Origin: Pseudomonas fluorescens
GTDB taxonomy: Bacteria > Pseudomonadota > Gammaproteobacteria > Pseudomonadales > Pseudomonadaceae
Assembly (NCBI RefSeq): GCF_000968015.1
Contig: NZ_LACH01000017.1
Span: forward strand, 124,001 to 188,000
Reading direction: 5' to 3'
DNA: 64,000 bases
A program made the position numbers and the translations under genes. Below the pieces are notes generated by a model that worked only from the letters and a program-made list of their open reading frames with translations, ran no database searches and had not been told where the DNA came from. Shown here one piece after another: positions 44,096-54,152 of the stretch. Every line of letters begins with the position of its first letter. The stretch's first letter is position 1.

Positions 44096-45880
44096 ATGTC
44101 CGTTCAACTCGCCATTCAGGACCGCTGGCTGGATCTCAATGATTTGCTGCGTGAACTGGTCGCCCAAGGCTTTATCAGTCAGGACTCGGCCGAAAACGCG
44201 CTCAATGCTCGACGCCGTCACGCCACCAATGGCCAGATGCACCCGCTGGAATTCATCGCCAGCCAACTCCTGGACGATCTCAGCCGTCCCGGCAAACACC
44301 TCGACCTGGAAAGCCTGACGCTTTGGTTGTCGCAGCAGGCCGGTCAGCCTTATCTGCGTATCGACCCGCTGAAAATCAACGTCGCCGCGATTACGCCGCT
44401 GATGTCCTACGCCTTCGCCCAGCGTCACAAGATACTTGCGGTGTCTATCGACCGCGAGGCAGTCACCGTGGCCAGCGCCCAGCCCTACGTCACCGGCTGG
44501 GAAGCCGACCTGACCCATGTGCTGAAACTGCCGATCAAGCGTGTGGTCGCCAACCCGGTCGACATCCAGCGCTTCAGCGTGGAGTTCTTCCGCCTGGCCA
44601 AATCGGTCAGCGGCGCAACCAACGCCGATCAGCAGATGAACACCCTGGGCAACTTCGAGCAGCTGCTTAACCTCGGCGCCAGCGACCAGGAACCGGACGC
44701 CAATGACGCGCACATCGTCAACATCGTCGACTGGTTGTTCCAGTACGCGTTCCAGCAACGCGCCAGCGATATCCACATCGAACCCCGACGCGAACAAGGC
44801 ACGGTGCGCTTTCGCATCGACGGCGTGCTGCACAACGTCTATCAATTTCCGCCGCAAGTGACCATGGCGATCGTCAGCCGCCTGAAAAGCCTTGGGCGGA
44901 TGAACGTCGCGGAAAAGCGCAAACCCCAGGACGGCCGGGTCAAGACCAAAACCCCGGACGGTGGCGAAGTCGAGTTGCGGCTGTCGACATTGCCGACCGC
45001 ATTTGGCGAAAAAATGGTCATGCGGATCTTTGACCCGGAGGTACTGCTCAAGAACTTTGATCAGCTAGGCTTCTCCGCCGACGACTTGCGCCGCTGGCAA
45101 GACATGACGAGCCAGCCCAACGGCATCATCCTGGTCACCGGCCCGACCGGTTCCGGCAAGACCACCACGCTGTACACCACCCTAAAGAAACTGGCGACGC
45201 CGGAGGTCAACCTCTGCACCATCGAAGACCCGATCGAAATGGTCGAGCCGGCGTTCAATCAGATGCAAGTCCAGCACAACATCGACCTGACCTTCGCCGC
45301 CGGTGTGCGCGCACTGATGCGGCAGGATCCGGACATCATCATGATCGGTGAGATCCGTGATCTGGAAACCGCTGAAATGGCAATCCAGGCTGCGCTCACG
45401 GGCCACTTGGTGCTGTCGACGCTGCACACCAACGATGCGCCGAGCGCGATCAGCCGCTTGCTGGAGCTGGGCGTGCCGCATTACCTGATCAAAGCCACGG
45501 TGCTCGGCGTCATGGCCCAGCGCCTGGTCCGCACCTTGTGCCCGCATTGCAAGGCACCGCTGACGCTCGGTGAAGAAGACTGGCAAACCTTGACCCGACC
45601 CTGGCAGGCACCGTTGCCGCACAACGCACATCGCGCCATCGGTTGCCTGGAATGCCGCGATACCGGTTACCGCGGTCGTGCCGGGGTCTACGAAATCATG
45701 CAGCTGACGGACGGCGTCAAAGCGCTGATCAACCCCGACACCGATTTGCTGGCGGTGCGGCGTCAGGCCTTCAAGGAAGGCATGCGCAGTTTGCGGTTGT
45801 CGGGGGCGCAAAAAGTCGCAGCGGGTTTGACCACGATTGAGGAGGTGCTGCGGGTGACGCCGCAGAGCGAACAAAAGTAG
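44096..45880 (+). CDS. GspE/PulE family ATPase (orphan type II secretion/type IV pilus-like)
   Basis: The protein has 594 residues. An N-terminal GspE/MshEN region (about 10-170) is followed by the secretion ATPase core: HIEPRREQGTVRFRIDGV, Walker A GPTGSGKTT (349-357), the Asp box, Walker B-like DPDIIMIGEIRD (about 406-417) and the His box TGHLVLSTLHTNDAP. A zinc-binding tetracysteine is present (CPHC and CLEC). No other secretion or pilus genes are adjacent, so it is an orphan; P. aeruginosa has an equivalent gene near the gcv locus. It may energise a system elsewhere. Confidence 0.9.
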   Translation: MSVQLAIQDRWLDLNDLLRELVAQGFISQDSAENALNARRRHATNGQMHPLEFIASQLLDDLSRPGKHLDLESLTLWLSQQAGQPYLRIDPLKINVAAITPLMSYAFAQRHKILAVSIDREAVTVASAQPYVTGWEADLTHVLKLPIKRVVANPVDIQRFSVEFFRLAKSVSGATNADQQMNTLGNFEQLLNLGASDQEPDANDAHIVNIVDWLFQYAFQQRASDIHIEPRREQGTVRFRIDGVLHNVYQFPPQVTMAIVSRLKSLGRMNVAEKRKPQDGRVKTKTPDGGEVELRLSTLPTAFGEKMVMRIFDPEVLLKNFDQLGFSADDLRRWQDMTSQPNGIILVTGPTGSGKTTTLYTTLKKLATPEVNLCTIEDPIEMVEPAFNQMQVQHNIDLTFAAGVRALMRQDPDIIMIGEIRDLETAEMAIQAALTGHLVLSTLHTNDAPSAISRLLELGVPHYLIKATVLGVMAQRLVRTLCPHCKAPLTLGEEDWQTLTRPWQAPLPHNAHRAIGCLECRDTGYRGRAGVYEIMQLTDGVKALINPDTDLLAVRRQAFKEGMRSLRLSGAQKVAAGLTTIEEVLRVTPQSEQK

Positions 45881-45953
45881 GCGCGGCCGTTATGGAACTC
45901 GATTGGGGGATTGGCAATCCAACGCCGTAGTTAACCCAGTGGAGTCACCCAAT

Positions 45954-46271
45954 ATGCGTCTCAAACTTGCTGTCGCTACCATCGCCTTGTTGTCCCTTCC
46001 TGTCGGTTCGGCGATGGCCGATAGCTTTTGGCGTAACGTCATCTCGTCCGGTGCGACCACCGGTTCGACCTACCTGACCTTCAAGGATCACAAGCTGATC
46101 GTTGCGGCTCAGGACGATGCTGGCAGCTTTGTCGCCAGTGACGGCGGCATTCGCGGTCCATACCTGGAGGCCGCGATGCAGAAAGTCCGCGCCGACAACC
46201 CTGGCCTGCAGGCCACGGACATGGAGCTGGCGAACGCGATCCTGGCGAAGAATGCTGTCGCCTCCGAGTAA
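45954..46271 (+). CDS. DUF2388 domain-containing protein
   Basis: The protein has 105 residues from ATG 45954 (GGAG upstream). Signal peptide MRLKLAVATIALLSLPVGSAMA, then DSFWRNVISSGATTGSTYLTFKD, which matches the DUF2388 family common in Pseudomonas. Conserved GGIRGPYLEAAMQKVR follows. Probably periplasmic and small. Function unknown. It ends at a clear terminator. Confidence 0.85.
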   Translation: MRLKLAVATIALLSLPVGSAMADSFWRNVISSGATTGSTYLTFKDHKLIVAAQDDAGSFVASDGGIRGPYLEAAMQKVRADNPGLQATDMELANAILAKNAVASE

Positions 46272-46286
46272 GCTTTTCATCTGAAC

Positions 46287-46317
46287 AAAAATGCCGCTCC
46301 CAGGAGCGGCATTTTTT
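46287..46317. terminator. Rho-independent terminator of the DUF2388 gene
   Basis: Stem 46289-46300 with 46303-46314 (core GCCGCTCC), with T-run on plus and A-run before it. Strong on the plus strand and possibly usable in both directions. Confidence 0.9.
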
Positions 46318-46336
46318 ATGCCCAACACAACCCCCC

Positions 46337-46426
46337 TGTGGGAGCGAGCTTGCTCGCGATAGCGGTGTGACAGTCATGGATGATTTCGACTGATCCACCG
46401 CTATCGCGAGCAAGCTCGCTCCCACA
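46337..46426. repeat. REP pair, family A
   Basis: Inverted arms starting TGTGGGAGCGAGCTTGCTC (46337) and ending with the complement at 46426. Between the convergent DUF2388 and gcvP ends. Confidence 0.9.
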
Positions 46427-46449
46427 TGGGATTTGTATCTCCCGTGAGG

Positions 46450-49323
46450 TTAGCGGTAATCATCTACCGGGACACACGCACAGAACAGATTGCGGTCGCC
46501 GTAAACGTTATCGACCCGGTTCACCACCGGCCAGTACTTATGCGCCTTGGTGTGAGCATCCGGCGTCACTGCCTGCTCGATGCTGTAGGACCGCTCCCAA
46601 ACTCCGGTGATATCCGCCAGGGTATGCGGTGAACGTTTCAGCGGGTTGTCATCGGCCGGCCAGTTGCCGTTTTGCACCTCGGTGATTTCCGCGCGGATAC
46701 TCAGCATCGCCCCGATAAACCGGTCCAGTTCTGCCTTCGATTCACTTTCGGTGGGTTCAACCATCAACGTCCCCGGCACCGGAAACGACATGGTCGGCGC
46801 ATGGAAGCCATAGTCCATCAGCCGCTTGGCGACGTCCTCCTCGCTGATCCCGGTCAGCACCTTGAGTGGCCGCAGATCAAGAATGCATTCGTGCGCCACC
46901 CGCTCGTTGCGCCCGGTGTAAAGCACCGGAAACGCCCCGGACAAGTGCTGCGCCAGGTAATTTGCGGCGAGGATCGCCACTTCACTGGCATCCGCCAATT
47001 GTGGCCCCATCATCGCAATGTACATCCAGCTGATCGGCAAAATGCTCGCACTGCCCCAAGGCGCCGCGCTGACTGCGCCGTTCTGCGCTAGCGGTCCGTC
47101 GATCGGCACCACCGGATGGTTGGCCACGAACGGTGCCAGATGCGCCCGCACACCAATCGGCCCCATACCCGGCCCGCCGCCACCATGTGGAATGCAGAAA
47201 GTCTTGTGCAGGTTCATGTGGGACACGTCGGCACCAATGTCCGCCGGGCGCGCCAGTCCGACCTGAGCGTTGAGGTTGGCGCCATCCATGTACACCTGGC
47301 CGCCGTGGCTGTGGATAACTTCGCAGATTTCGCTGATGCCTTCCTCGTATACGCCGTGGGTCGAAGGATACGTCGCCATCAGGCAGGCGAGTTTGTCACC
47401 GGCCTCTGCGGCTTTGCCTTTGAGGTCATCCAGATCAACGTTGCCCGCCTCGTCGCACTCGACGATCACCACCCGCATGCCGGCCATCTGCGCCGACGCC
47501 GGGTTGGTGCCGTGGGCCGAGGACGGGATCAGGCAGATATCCCGCGCGCCCTCATGACGACTCTCGTGATACTTGCGGATCGCCAGCAACCCCGCGTACT
47601 CGCCTTGGGCGCCAGAGTTGGGTTGCATGCAGATCGCGTCGAAACCGGTAATCGCGCAGAGCCAGCGCTCCAGTTCTTCGATCATCAGCGAATAACCCAC
47701 CGCCTGCTCTTTCGGCACGAACGGGTGCAGGTTGGCGAACTGCGGCCACGTGATGGGGATCATCTCGCTGGTGGCATTGAGTTTCATGGTGCAGGAGCCC
47801 AGCGGGATCATCGATTGATTGAGCGCCAGGTCCTTGTTTTCCAGTTGCTTGAGGTAGCGCAGCATCTCGGTTTCGCTGTGATGGGCGCTGAACACCGGGT
47901 GACGCAGGTAAGGCGAGGTACGCAGCAGACCTGCGGGAATACCGGAAGCAAGGGTTTCAGCGTCGAGGTCATCGACGTTAAGCCCGTGATCGGACCCGAG
48001 GAACACATTAAACAACTTCGCGACGGTGGATTCGTCAGAGGTTTCGTCGAGGCTCAACCCCAACAGCCCGCGCCCGAGAATGCGCAGGTTGATCTGTGCG
48101 GCCTGAGCACTTTCGATGATTGCTGTCTGAGTACCACCGACCTCCAGCGTCAGCGTGTCGAAAAAGTGTTTATTAAGGCGGGTGATGCCGTGACGCTCCA
48201 GGCCGGCGGCGAGGATGCTGGTCAGCCGATGGACCCGTTGGGCAATGCGTTTGAGCCCTTCCGGACCGTGGTAGACCGCATAGAAACTGGCAATGTTGGC
48301 CAGCAGCACCTGAGCGGTGCAAATGTTCGAGTTAGCTTTCTCCCGGCGAATATGTTGCTCGCGGGTTTGCAGGGCCATGCGCAAAGCGACGTTGCCACGA
48401 GCGTCCTTCGACACGCCGATGATCCGCCCGGGAATCGCCCGTTTGTACTCATCGCGACTGGCAAAAAACGCCGCATGAGGGCCGCCGTAACCCATGGGCA
48501 CGCCGAAACGCTGGGATGAACCGAACACCACGTCGGCGCCCAACTCCCCCGGCGGTGTCAGTAACAGCAGACTCAGCAGGTCGGTGGCGACACACGCCAA
48601 GGCTTGCTGCGCATGCAGATGATCGATCAAGGGACGAAGATCGTGGATTTCGCCGTGGGTATCGGGATATTGCAGGAGCGCGCCGAACACCTGGTGCTGT
48701 TTCAAGTTATCCACAGTGTCGATGATCAGCTCGAAGCCGAACCCTTCTGCCCGGGTCTGCACCACGGAAATGGTCTGCGGATGACAGTTTTCGTCGACGA
48801 AAAACAGATTGCTCCTGGACTTGGCGACCCGCTTGGCCAGTGCCATGGCTTCCGCCGCCGCCGTGGCTTCGTCCAGCAGCGAGGCGTTGGCCAGTTCCAG
48901 GCCTGTGAGGTCGATGGTCAATTGCTGGAAGTTCAGCAGCGCTTCGAGTCGCCCTTGGGCGATCTCTGGCTGATACGGCGTGTACGCGGTGTACCAACCG
49001 GGATTTTCCAGCACGTTACGCACTATGACGGTCGGCGTTAGGGTGCCGTGGTAGCCCATGCCGATCAGGCTGGTCCAGACCTGGTTTTGCTCGGCGTAAC
49101 CGCGCAGTTTGGCCAGCGCGGCTTCTTCGTCGAGCGCGGGTGGCAGGTCGAGCGGCCTGTTCAGGCGGATTCCCGGCGGCACCGTCTGCTCGATCAACTC
49201 GACCCGGCTGCCGAGGCCGAGGCTGTCGAGCATCGCCTGTTGCTCGGCGGCATCGGGCCCGAGGTGGCGGCGAAGGAAGGCATTGGGGTCGCGTAACTGG
49301 CTCAAGGACGGCAACTGGGACAT
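46450..49323 (-). CDS. gcvP: Glycine dehydrogenase (aminomethyl-transferring), P-protein
   Basis: The protein has 957 residues, the normal length of fused P-proteins. It decarboxylates glycine and passes the aminomethyl group to lipoyl-GcvH. Typical stretches are the N-terminal [49 protein letters not shown], and the PLP-Lys707 in [20 protein letters not shown]. It lies on the same strand as gcvH and gcvT but is separated from gcvH by a gene on the opposite strand, so it must have its own promoter in 49324-49477. Confidence 0.97.
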   Translation of the reverse strand: MSQLPSLSQLRDPNAFLRRHLGPDAAEQQAMLDSLGLGSRVELIEQTVPPGIRLNRPLDLPPALDEEAALAKLRGYAEQNQVWTSLIGMGYHGTLTPTVIVRNVLENPGWYTAYTPYQPEIAQGRLEALLNFQQLTIDLTGLELANASLLDEATAAAEAMALAKRVAKSRSNLFFVDENCHPQTISVVQTRAEGFGFELIIDTVDNLKQHQVFGALLQYPDTHGEIHDLRPLIDHLHAQQALACVATDLLSLLLLTPPGELGADVVFGSSQRFGVPMGYGGPHAAFFASRDEYKRAIPGRIIGVSKDARGNVALRMALQTREQHIRREKANSNICTAQVLLANIASFYAVYHGPEGLKRIAQRVHRLTSILAAGLERHGITRLNKHFFDTLTLEVGGTQTAIIESAQAAQINLRILGRGLLGLSLDETSDESTVAKLFNVFLGSDHGLNVDDLDAETLASGIPAGLLRTSPYLRHPVFSAHHSETEMLRYLKQLENKDLALNQSMIPLGSCTMKLNATSEMIPITWPQFANLHPFVPKEQAVGYSLMIEELERWLCAITGFDAICMQPNSGAQGEYAGLLAIRKYHESRHEGARDICLIPSSAHGTNPASAQMAGMRVVIVECDEAGNVDLDDLKGKAAEAGDKLACLMATYPSTHGVYEEGISEICEVIHSHGGQVYMDGANLNAQVGLARPADIGADVSHMNLHKTFCIPHGGGGPGMGPIGVRAHLAPFVANHPVVPIDGPLAQNGAVSAAPWGSASILPISWMYIAMMGPQLADASEVAILAANYLAQHLSGAFPVLYTGRNERVAHECILDLRPLKVLTGISEEDVAKRLMDYGFHAPTMSFPVPGTLMVEPTESESKAELDRFIGAMLSIRAEITEVQNGNWPADDNPLKRSPHTLADITGVWERSYSIEQAVTPDAHTKAHKYWPVVNRVDNVYGDRNLFCACVPVDDYR

Positions 49324-49477
49324 GACGGGCTCTCTCTTGACTGGCGCTCAACGTCGATGCAACACGGTCAAACCAGCATAGCAGTCGATACCCGAGCGGA
49401 TGGCGTGGCGCCGTCGACCAATCCAGATCATCATGCTCGGCGCACACCTAATTACTGCTGATCGGGTTTCTGAACTC

Positions 49478-50617
49478 ATGAATCAACTACCTTTCCTGCC
49501 TTTCTCCAAACCCACCATCGACGAAGCGACGATTGCCGCGGTTGGCGACGTATTGCGCTCGGGCTGGATTACCAGCGGCCCCAAGGTCCAGGCCTTTGAA
49601 CAACAACTCTCGGAGTTTTTCGGCGGGCGCCCGGTACTCACGTTCAATTCCGGCACCTGCACCATGGAAATCGCCCTGCGCATTGCCGGGGTCGGACCGG
49701 GCGATGAAGTGATCACCACGCCGATTTCCTGGGTGGCCACCGCCAACGTCATTCTGGAAGTCGGCGCCACGCCGGTGTTTGCCGACATCGACCCGATTAC
49801 CCGCAACATCGACCTGGATCAGCTGGAAGCCGCAATCACCCCGCGCACCAAAGCGATCATTCCGGTGTACCTCGCCGGTTTGCCGGTGGACATGAGCCGG
49901 TTGTATGCAATCGCCAAAAAACACGGGTTGCGGATTGTCGAAGACGCCGCGCAAGCCTTGGGTTCGAGCTGGAACGGCCAGCGCATTGGCTCGACCGGCG
50001 ATTTCGTGTCCTTCAGTTTCCAGGCGAACAAAAACGTCACCTCGTCAGAGGGCGGTTGCCTTGTATTGAACAATGCCGAGGAAGTGCGACTGGCGCAAAA
50101 GTACCGTTTACAGGGCGTCACCCGTAGCGGCTTCGATGGACTGGACGTTGATGTACTGGGCGGCAAGTTCAACATGACCGATGTTGCGGCGGCCATCGGC
50201 CTTGGGCAATTTGCTCACATCGAAGCAATCACTGCTCATCGCCGTGAACTGGCCGGGCACTATTTCGCTTGTTTTGGCGAGGATTTCGAAGCGTTGTATG
50301 GGGCTCAACTGCCCCCGGCGGATTTCGAGAACAGCAACTGGCATTTGTTTCAGCTGGTGCTGCCAGAGCGTAAGGATGGCCAACCGGCGCGGGCTACCTT
50401 CATGGAGCAGATGCAGGCATTGGGTATCGGCATCGGCTATCACTATCCGCCGATTCACCTGCTGAGCCTTTACCGAGAGCGCGGGTTCAAGGAGGGCATG
50501 TTCCCGGTGGCCGAACGGGTCGGTCGCCTGATTGTTTCGCTGCCGATGTTTACCGCCATGAGCAAAGCGGATGTCGAGCGGTCGGTGGCAGCGGTGAAGT
50601 CCGTCTTGCGGCCTTGA
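49478..50617 (+). CDS. DegT/DnrJ/EryC1/StrS family aminotransferase
   Basis: The protein has 379 residues from ATG 49478; no strong RBS. It has the sugar-aminotransferase pattern: GPKVQAFEQQLSEFFGG, SGTCTMEIAL (PLP phosphate), Asp156 in VEDAAQALGS, the Schiff-base Lys185 in FQANKNVTSSEGG, and a C-terminal HYPPIHLL. Members transaminate nucleotide-linked keto-sugars, used for lipopolysaccharide or antibiotic sugars (e.g. ArnB). No sugar-nucleotide genes are adjacent. It sits between gcvP and gcvH on the opposite strand. Confidence 0.88.
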   Translation: MNQLPFLPFSKPTIDEATIAAVGDVLRSGWITSGPKVQAFEQQLSEFFGGRPVLTFNSGTCTMEIALRIAGVGPGDEVITTPISWVATANVILEVGATPVFADIDPITRNIDLDQLEAAITPRTKAIIPVYLAGLPVDMSRLYAIAKKHGLRIVEDAAQALGSSWNGQRIGSTGDFVSFSFQANKNVTSSEGGCLVLNNAEEVRLAQKYRLQGVTRSGFDGLDVDVLGGKFNMTDVAAAIGLGQFAHIEAITAHRRELAGHYFACFGEDFEALYGAQLPPADFENSNWHLFQLVLPERKDGQPARATFMEQMQALGIGIGYHYPPIHLLSLYRERGFKEGMFPVAERVGRLIVSLPMFTAMSKADVERSVAAVKSVLRP

Positions 50618-50627
50618 TTCGGCCTTT

Positions 50628-50710
50628 GTAGGAGCTGCCGCAGGCTGCGATCTTTTGATTTTGATTTTAAAAAACAAGATCAAAAGATCGCAGCCTGCGG
50701 CAGCTCCTAC
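50628..50710. repeat. REP-like inverted repeat, family B
   Basis: Perfect long arms starting GTAGGAGCTGCCGCAGGC (50628) and ending with the complement at 50710, around an AT-rich loop. Between the convergent DegT and gcvH ends. Confidence 0.9.
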
Positions 50711-50720
50711 GGGGCGAAGA

Positions 50721-51104
50721 TTATTCGCCGATAGCGGCTTTGTAGCCTGCCGCGTCGAGCAGCTTGTCCAGATCGCCAGCGTTGCTTGGCTTGAGCTTGA
50801 AGATCCAGGCACCGTACGGGTCGGAGTTGAGCAACTCAGGGTTAGCGCTCAGTTCTTCGTTGATGGCAATCACTTCACCGGCAACCGGGGAGTAGATGTC
50901 CGAAGCGGCTTTAACCGACTCCACCACACCGGATTGATCACCGGCAGCAAAGACTGTTCCGACTTCGGTCAGCTCAACGAACACCACGTCGCCCAAGGCT
51001 TCCTGAGCGTGATCGCTGATGCCCACGGTGACGGTGCCATCGGCTTCGAGACGGGCCCACTCGTGACTTTCGGCAAAACGCAGGTCGGCAGGAATATCGC
51101 TCAT
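50721..51104 (-). CDS. gcvH: Glycine cleavage system H protein
   Basis: The protein has 127 residues from ATG 51104 (GAGGA eight bases upstream), the usual length. The lipoyl-bearing Lys65 lies in [13 protein letters not shown]. It carries the aminomethyl group from GcvP to GcvT. It lies 50 bases downstream of gcvT in the same direction. Further upstream in-frame codons are ignored. Confidence 0.97.
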   Translation of the reverse strand: MSDIPADLRFAESHEWARLEADGTVTVGISDHAQEALGDVVFVELTEVGTVFAAGDQSGVVESVKAASDIYSPVAGEVIAINEELSANPELLNSDPYGAWIFKLKPSNAGDLDKLLDAAGYKAAIGE

Positions 51105-51154
51105 GTTCTGTGTCCTCAAGAGAATTGTCAGCGGTCGTTGCCCGCCAGAAAAGG

Positions 51155-52237
51155 TTAGATCAAGGTTTTGCCATGGCGTACGAAGGTCGGTTTGACCACT
51201 CGGACCGGGTACCACTTGCCACGGATTTCCACTTCTGCGCGGTCGGCTGTCGCCATCGGCACGCGCGCCAGTGCTATCGACTTGCTAAGCGTAGGAGAGA
51301 AACTACCACTGGTGATCTCCCCTTCGCCAACATTGGCGATGCGGACTACTTGATGAGCGCGCAAAACCCCACGCTCCTCAAGGACCAGACCGACCAGTTT
51401 GTGCTGCACGCCACCCGCCTGTTCGGCTTCAAGAGCGCTGCGACCGATGAACTGGCGAGTGGCCGGTTCCCACGCAATGCTCCAGGCCATGTTGGAGGCC
51501 AGTGGTGAAACGTCTTGATGAATGTCCTGACCGTAGAGGTTCATGCCGGCCTCGACCCGCAGAGTATCGCGCGCCCCGAGGCCGATCGGCGAGATGCCCG
51601 CACCCACCAGATCGTTGAAGAATCCCGGCGCCTGATTGGCCGGCAGAACGATTTCCAGGCCATCTTCGCCGGTGTAACCCGTACGCGCGATGAACCAGTC
51701 ACCATCAGCCTGACCTTCGAAGGGCTTGAGCATCTGAATCAGGTTGCCGCGGGACTGGGTCACCAGTTCGGAGATTTTGTGCCGGGCCTGAGGGCCTTGA
51801 ATGGCCAGCATCGCCAACTCGGAGCGCTCGTTGAGCTGCACATCGAAACCATCGAGGTGAGCCTGCATCCAGGCGAGGTCCTGATTACGGGTGGAGGCGT
51901 TGACCACCAAACGATAACCGTCCTCGAGACGGTAGACGATCATGTCGTCGACGATGCCGCCGCGCTCGTTGAGCATGGTGCTGTACAAGGCACGGCCAGG
52001 GCTGTGCAGACGTTCGACGTCATTGGCCAGCAAATGCTGGAGCCAGGCCTTGGCCTGAGGGCCGCTGACATCGATCACGGTCATGTGGGATACATCGAAA
52101 ACCCCGCAATCGCGGCGCACCTGATGGTGCTCCTCGACCTGCGAGCCGTAATGCAAAGGCATATCCCAACCGCCAAAATCGACCATCTTCGCGCCGAGGG
52201 CGAGATGAAGGTCATACAGAGGCGTGCGCTGTCCCAT
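51155..52237 (-). CDS. gcvT: Aminomethyltransferase (glycine cleavage T protein)
   Basis: The protein has 360 residues. AAGGAG is six bases before the ATG. Typical GcvT motifs are [51 protein letters not shown] and the C-terminal [21 protein letters not shown], which forms the tetrahydrofolate site. It releases ammonia and 5,10-methylenetetrahydrofolate. First gene of gcvT-gcvH; 156 bases upstream contain small hairpins but no recognisable glycine riboswitch. Confidence 0.96.
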   Translation of the reverse strand: MGQRTPLYDLHLALGAKMVDFGGWDMPLHYGSQVEEHHQVRRDCGVFDVSHMTVIDVSGPQAKAWLQHLLANDVERLHSPGRALYSTMLNERGGIVDDMIVYRLEDGYRLVVNASTRNQDLAWMQAHLDGFDVQLNERSELAMLAIQGPQARHKISELVTQSRGNLIQMLKPFEGQADGDWFIARTGYTGEDGLEIVLPANQAPGFFNDLVGAGISPIGLGARDTLRVEAGMNLYGQDIHQDVSPLASNMAWSIAWEPATRQFIGRSALEAEQAGGVQHKLVGLVLEERGVLRAHQVVRIANVGEGEITSGSFSPTLSKSIALARVPMATADRAEVEIRGKWYPVRVVKPTFVRHGKTLI

Positions 52238-52393
52238 GGGTTTCTCCTTCCGGGCGTGGCGAAGGTGCGGGTCGGTGCTGCACAGGGTGAAAGCCTTGAA
52301 ATAGAAGGCTTCCAGCCGATTTCAGCTACCTGGTCCGTAGGACGGACCGCACCGAATGCCGCGCATTGTAGCCTCAAGGTGTAGGACTGGCAC

Positions 52394-54010
52394 CTAGGCG
52401 TTTCGATGCGCCGAACGTCGAATCAATCCGATGACCGGTAGCAGGCCAACCAAAACCAGAGTCAAGGCCGGCAAAGAGGCCCTCGCCCACTCGCCTTCGC
52501 TGGTCATTTCAAAGATGCGCACCGCCAGCGTGTCCCAGCCAAACGGGCGCATCAGAAGGGTCGCGGGCATTTCCTTGAGTACATCGACGAACACCAGCAA
52601 CGCAGCGCTCAACGTTCCTGGCAGCAATAACGGCAGATACACTTTGAAAAACAGTCGTGGCCCACTGACGCCAAGGCTGCGTGCCGCTTCGGGCAAAGAT
52701 GGCCGTATTCGCGCCAGACTGCTTTCCAGCGGCCCATAAGCCACCGCGATGAAACGTACGAGATAGGCCAGCAACAACGCCGACAGGCTGCCCAGCAGCA
52801 ATGGCTTGCCGGCGCCGCCCAGCCAACCCGACAACGGGATCACCAGCTCGCGGTCCAGGTAACTGAACGCCAGCATGATCGACACCGCCAGCACCGAACC
52901 CGGCAAGGCGTAGCCGAGGTTGGCCAGGCTGATACCGGTGCGGATCGCTCGGGTCGGGGCCAGGCGCCGGGCAAACGCCAGCACTAAAGCGACACTGACG
53001 GTGATCAGCGCCGCCATGCCACCCAGGTACAGGGTATGGACGATCAGCCCCGCGTAACGCTCATCCAGGTCGAAGCGCCCGCGCTGCCAGAACCACACCA
53101 TCAGTTGAAGCACTGGAATGACGAAAGCGCAGGCGAACACCAGACCGCACCAACTCATGGCTGCCAGCGCCTTGAAACCGCGCAGGTGATAAAGCGCCTT
53201 GACCCGTGGTCGTTCGTTACTCGCCCGGTTGGCCCCGCGCGCACGGCGCTCGCCGTACAGTACGACCATCACCACCAGCAGCAACAGGCTGGCCAGTTGT
53301 GCGGCGGTGGAGAGGCTGAAAAATCCGTACCAGGTCTTGTAGATGGCCGTCGTGAACGTGTCGAAATTGAACACCGACACCGCGCCGAAATCCGCCAGGG
53401 TTTCCATCAGCGCCAGCGCCACGCCAGCACCGATGGCCGGGCGCGCCATGGGCAACGCGACTCGCCAGAACGCTTGCCACGGGGATTGCCCCAAGACTCG
53501 CGCCGCTTCCATCAAGCCTTTGCCTTGAGCCAGGAACGCAGTTCGCGCCAACAGGTAAACGTAGGGATAGAAGACCAGCACCAGGACCAGAATCACACCG
53601 CCGGTGGAGCGCACGCGCGGCAGCCTGAGGCCGGTGCCGAACCATTCGCGCAACAGGGTTTGCACAGGGCCGGCGAAATCCAGCAGGCCGACAAAGACGA
53701 ATGCCAGCACGTAGGCGGGAATGGCGAATGGCAGCATGAGCGCCCAGTCCAGCCAACGTCGACCGGGGAATTCGCAGAGACTGGTGAGCCAGGCCAGGCT
53801 CACACCCAAGAGCGTCACGCCAATACCGACGCCAAGCACCAGGGTCAGGGTATTGCCCAGCAGGCGCGGCATCTGGGTATCCCAGAGGTGGGACCAGATC
53901 TGATGATCGATGGTTTGCCATGACAACAGCAAAACGCTAAGTGGCAGCAGGACCAGCGCAGCGATGGCGAAGACCAGGGGATACCAGCGGCGTTGAGCGG
54001 GGTGGGCCAA
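52394..54010 (-). CDS. Iron(III) ABC transporter permease (FbpB-like, fused double permease)
   Basis: The protein has 538 residues from a TTG at 54010 (GAGAG upstream), chosen because a longer in-frame reading would start inside the REP repeat. There are about twelve hydrophobic segments, beginning YPLVFAIAALVLLPLSVLLLSW, and two BPD permease modules with EAA loops (EAARVLGQSPWQAFWRVALPMARP and EAARSLGVSGPRLFFKVYLPLLLPG). It forms the channel for ferric iron delivered by the protein at 54153-55157. The ATPase gene is not adjacent. Confidence 0.85.
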   Translation of the reverse strand: MAHPAQRRWYPLVFAIAALVLLPLSVLLLSWQTIDHQIWSHLWDTQMPRLLGNTLTLVLGVGIGVTLLGVSLAWLTSLCEFPGRRWLDWALMLPFAIPAYVLAFVFVGLLDFAGPVQTLLREWFGTGLRLPRVRSTGGVILVLVLVFYPYVYLLARTAFLAQGKGLMEAARVLGQSPWQAFWRVALPMARPAIGAGVALALMETLADFGAVSVFNFDTFTTAIYKTWYGFFSLSTAAQLASLLLLVVMVVLYGERRARGANRASNERPRVKALYHLRGFKALAAMSWCGLVFACAFVIPVLQLMVWFWQRGRFDLDERYAGLIVHTLYLGGMAALITVSVALVLAFARRLAPTRAIRTGISLANLGYALPGSVLAVSIMLAFSYLDRELVIPLSGWLGGAGKPLLLGSLSALLLAYLVRFIAVAYGPLESSLARIRPSLPEAARSLGVSGPRLFFKVYLPLLLPGTLSAALLVFVDVLKEMPATLLMRPFGWDTLAVRIFEMTSEGEWARASLPALTLVLVGLLPVIGLIRRSAHRNA

Positions 54011-54054
54011 GAAAGGTCTCTCGCGGATAAATGGTGACGTGTAGGGATAACGCA

Positions 54055-54147
54055 AAAAGATCGCAGCCTCGTTTCACTCGACAGCTCCTACATTGGGATG
54101 GCGTGCCCATGTAGGAGCTGTCGAGTGAAACGAGGCTGCGATCTTTT
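54055..54147. repeat. REP-like inverted repeat, family B variant, inside iron operon
   Basis: Perfect 39-base arms (54055-54093 and 54109-54147) carry the family ends TAGGAGCT and GCGATCTTTT, but the centre of each arm is CGAGTGAAACGAGG-type sequence instead of GCCGCAGG. It lies five bases after the stop of the binding-protein gene and upstream of the permease. Confidence 0.88.
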
Positions 54148-54152
54148 GATCT

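Noticed and set aside
47116..48519. Long plus-strand frame opposite gcvP
   Set aside because: Shadow of gcvP; Arg/His/Gln-rich translation without domain features.
52238..52393. Glycine riboswitch upstream of gcvT
   Set aside because: The region has small hairpins but not the conserved glycine-aptamer sequences, and is too short for the usual tandem form.
53036..53923. Plus-strand frame opposite the iron permease gene
   Set aside because: Shadow of the permease; highly charged, His/Gln-rich and without a plausible start.
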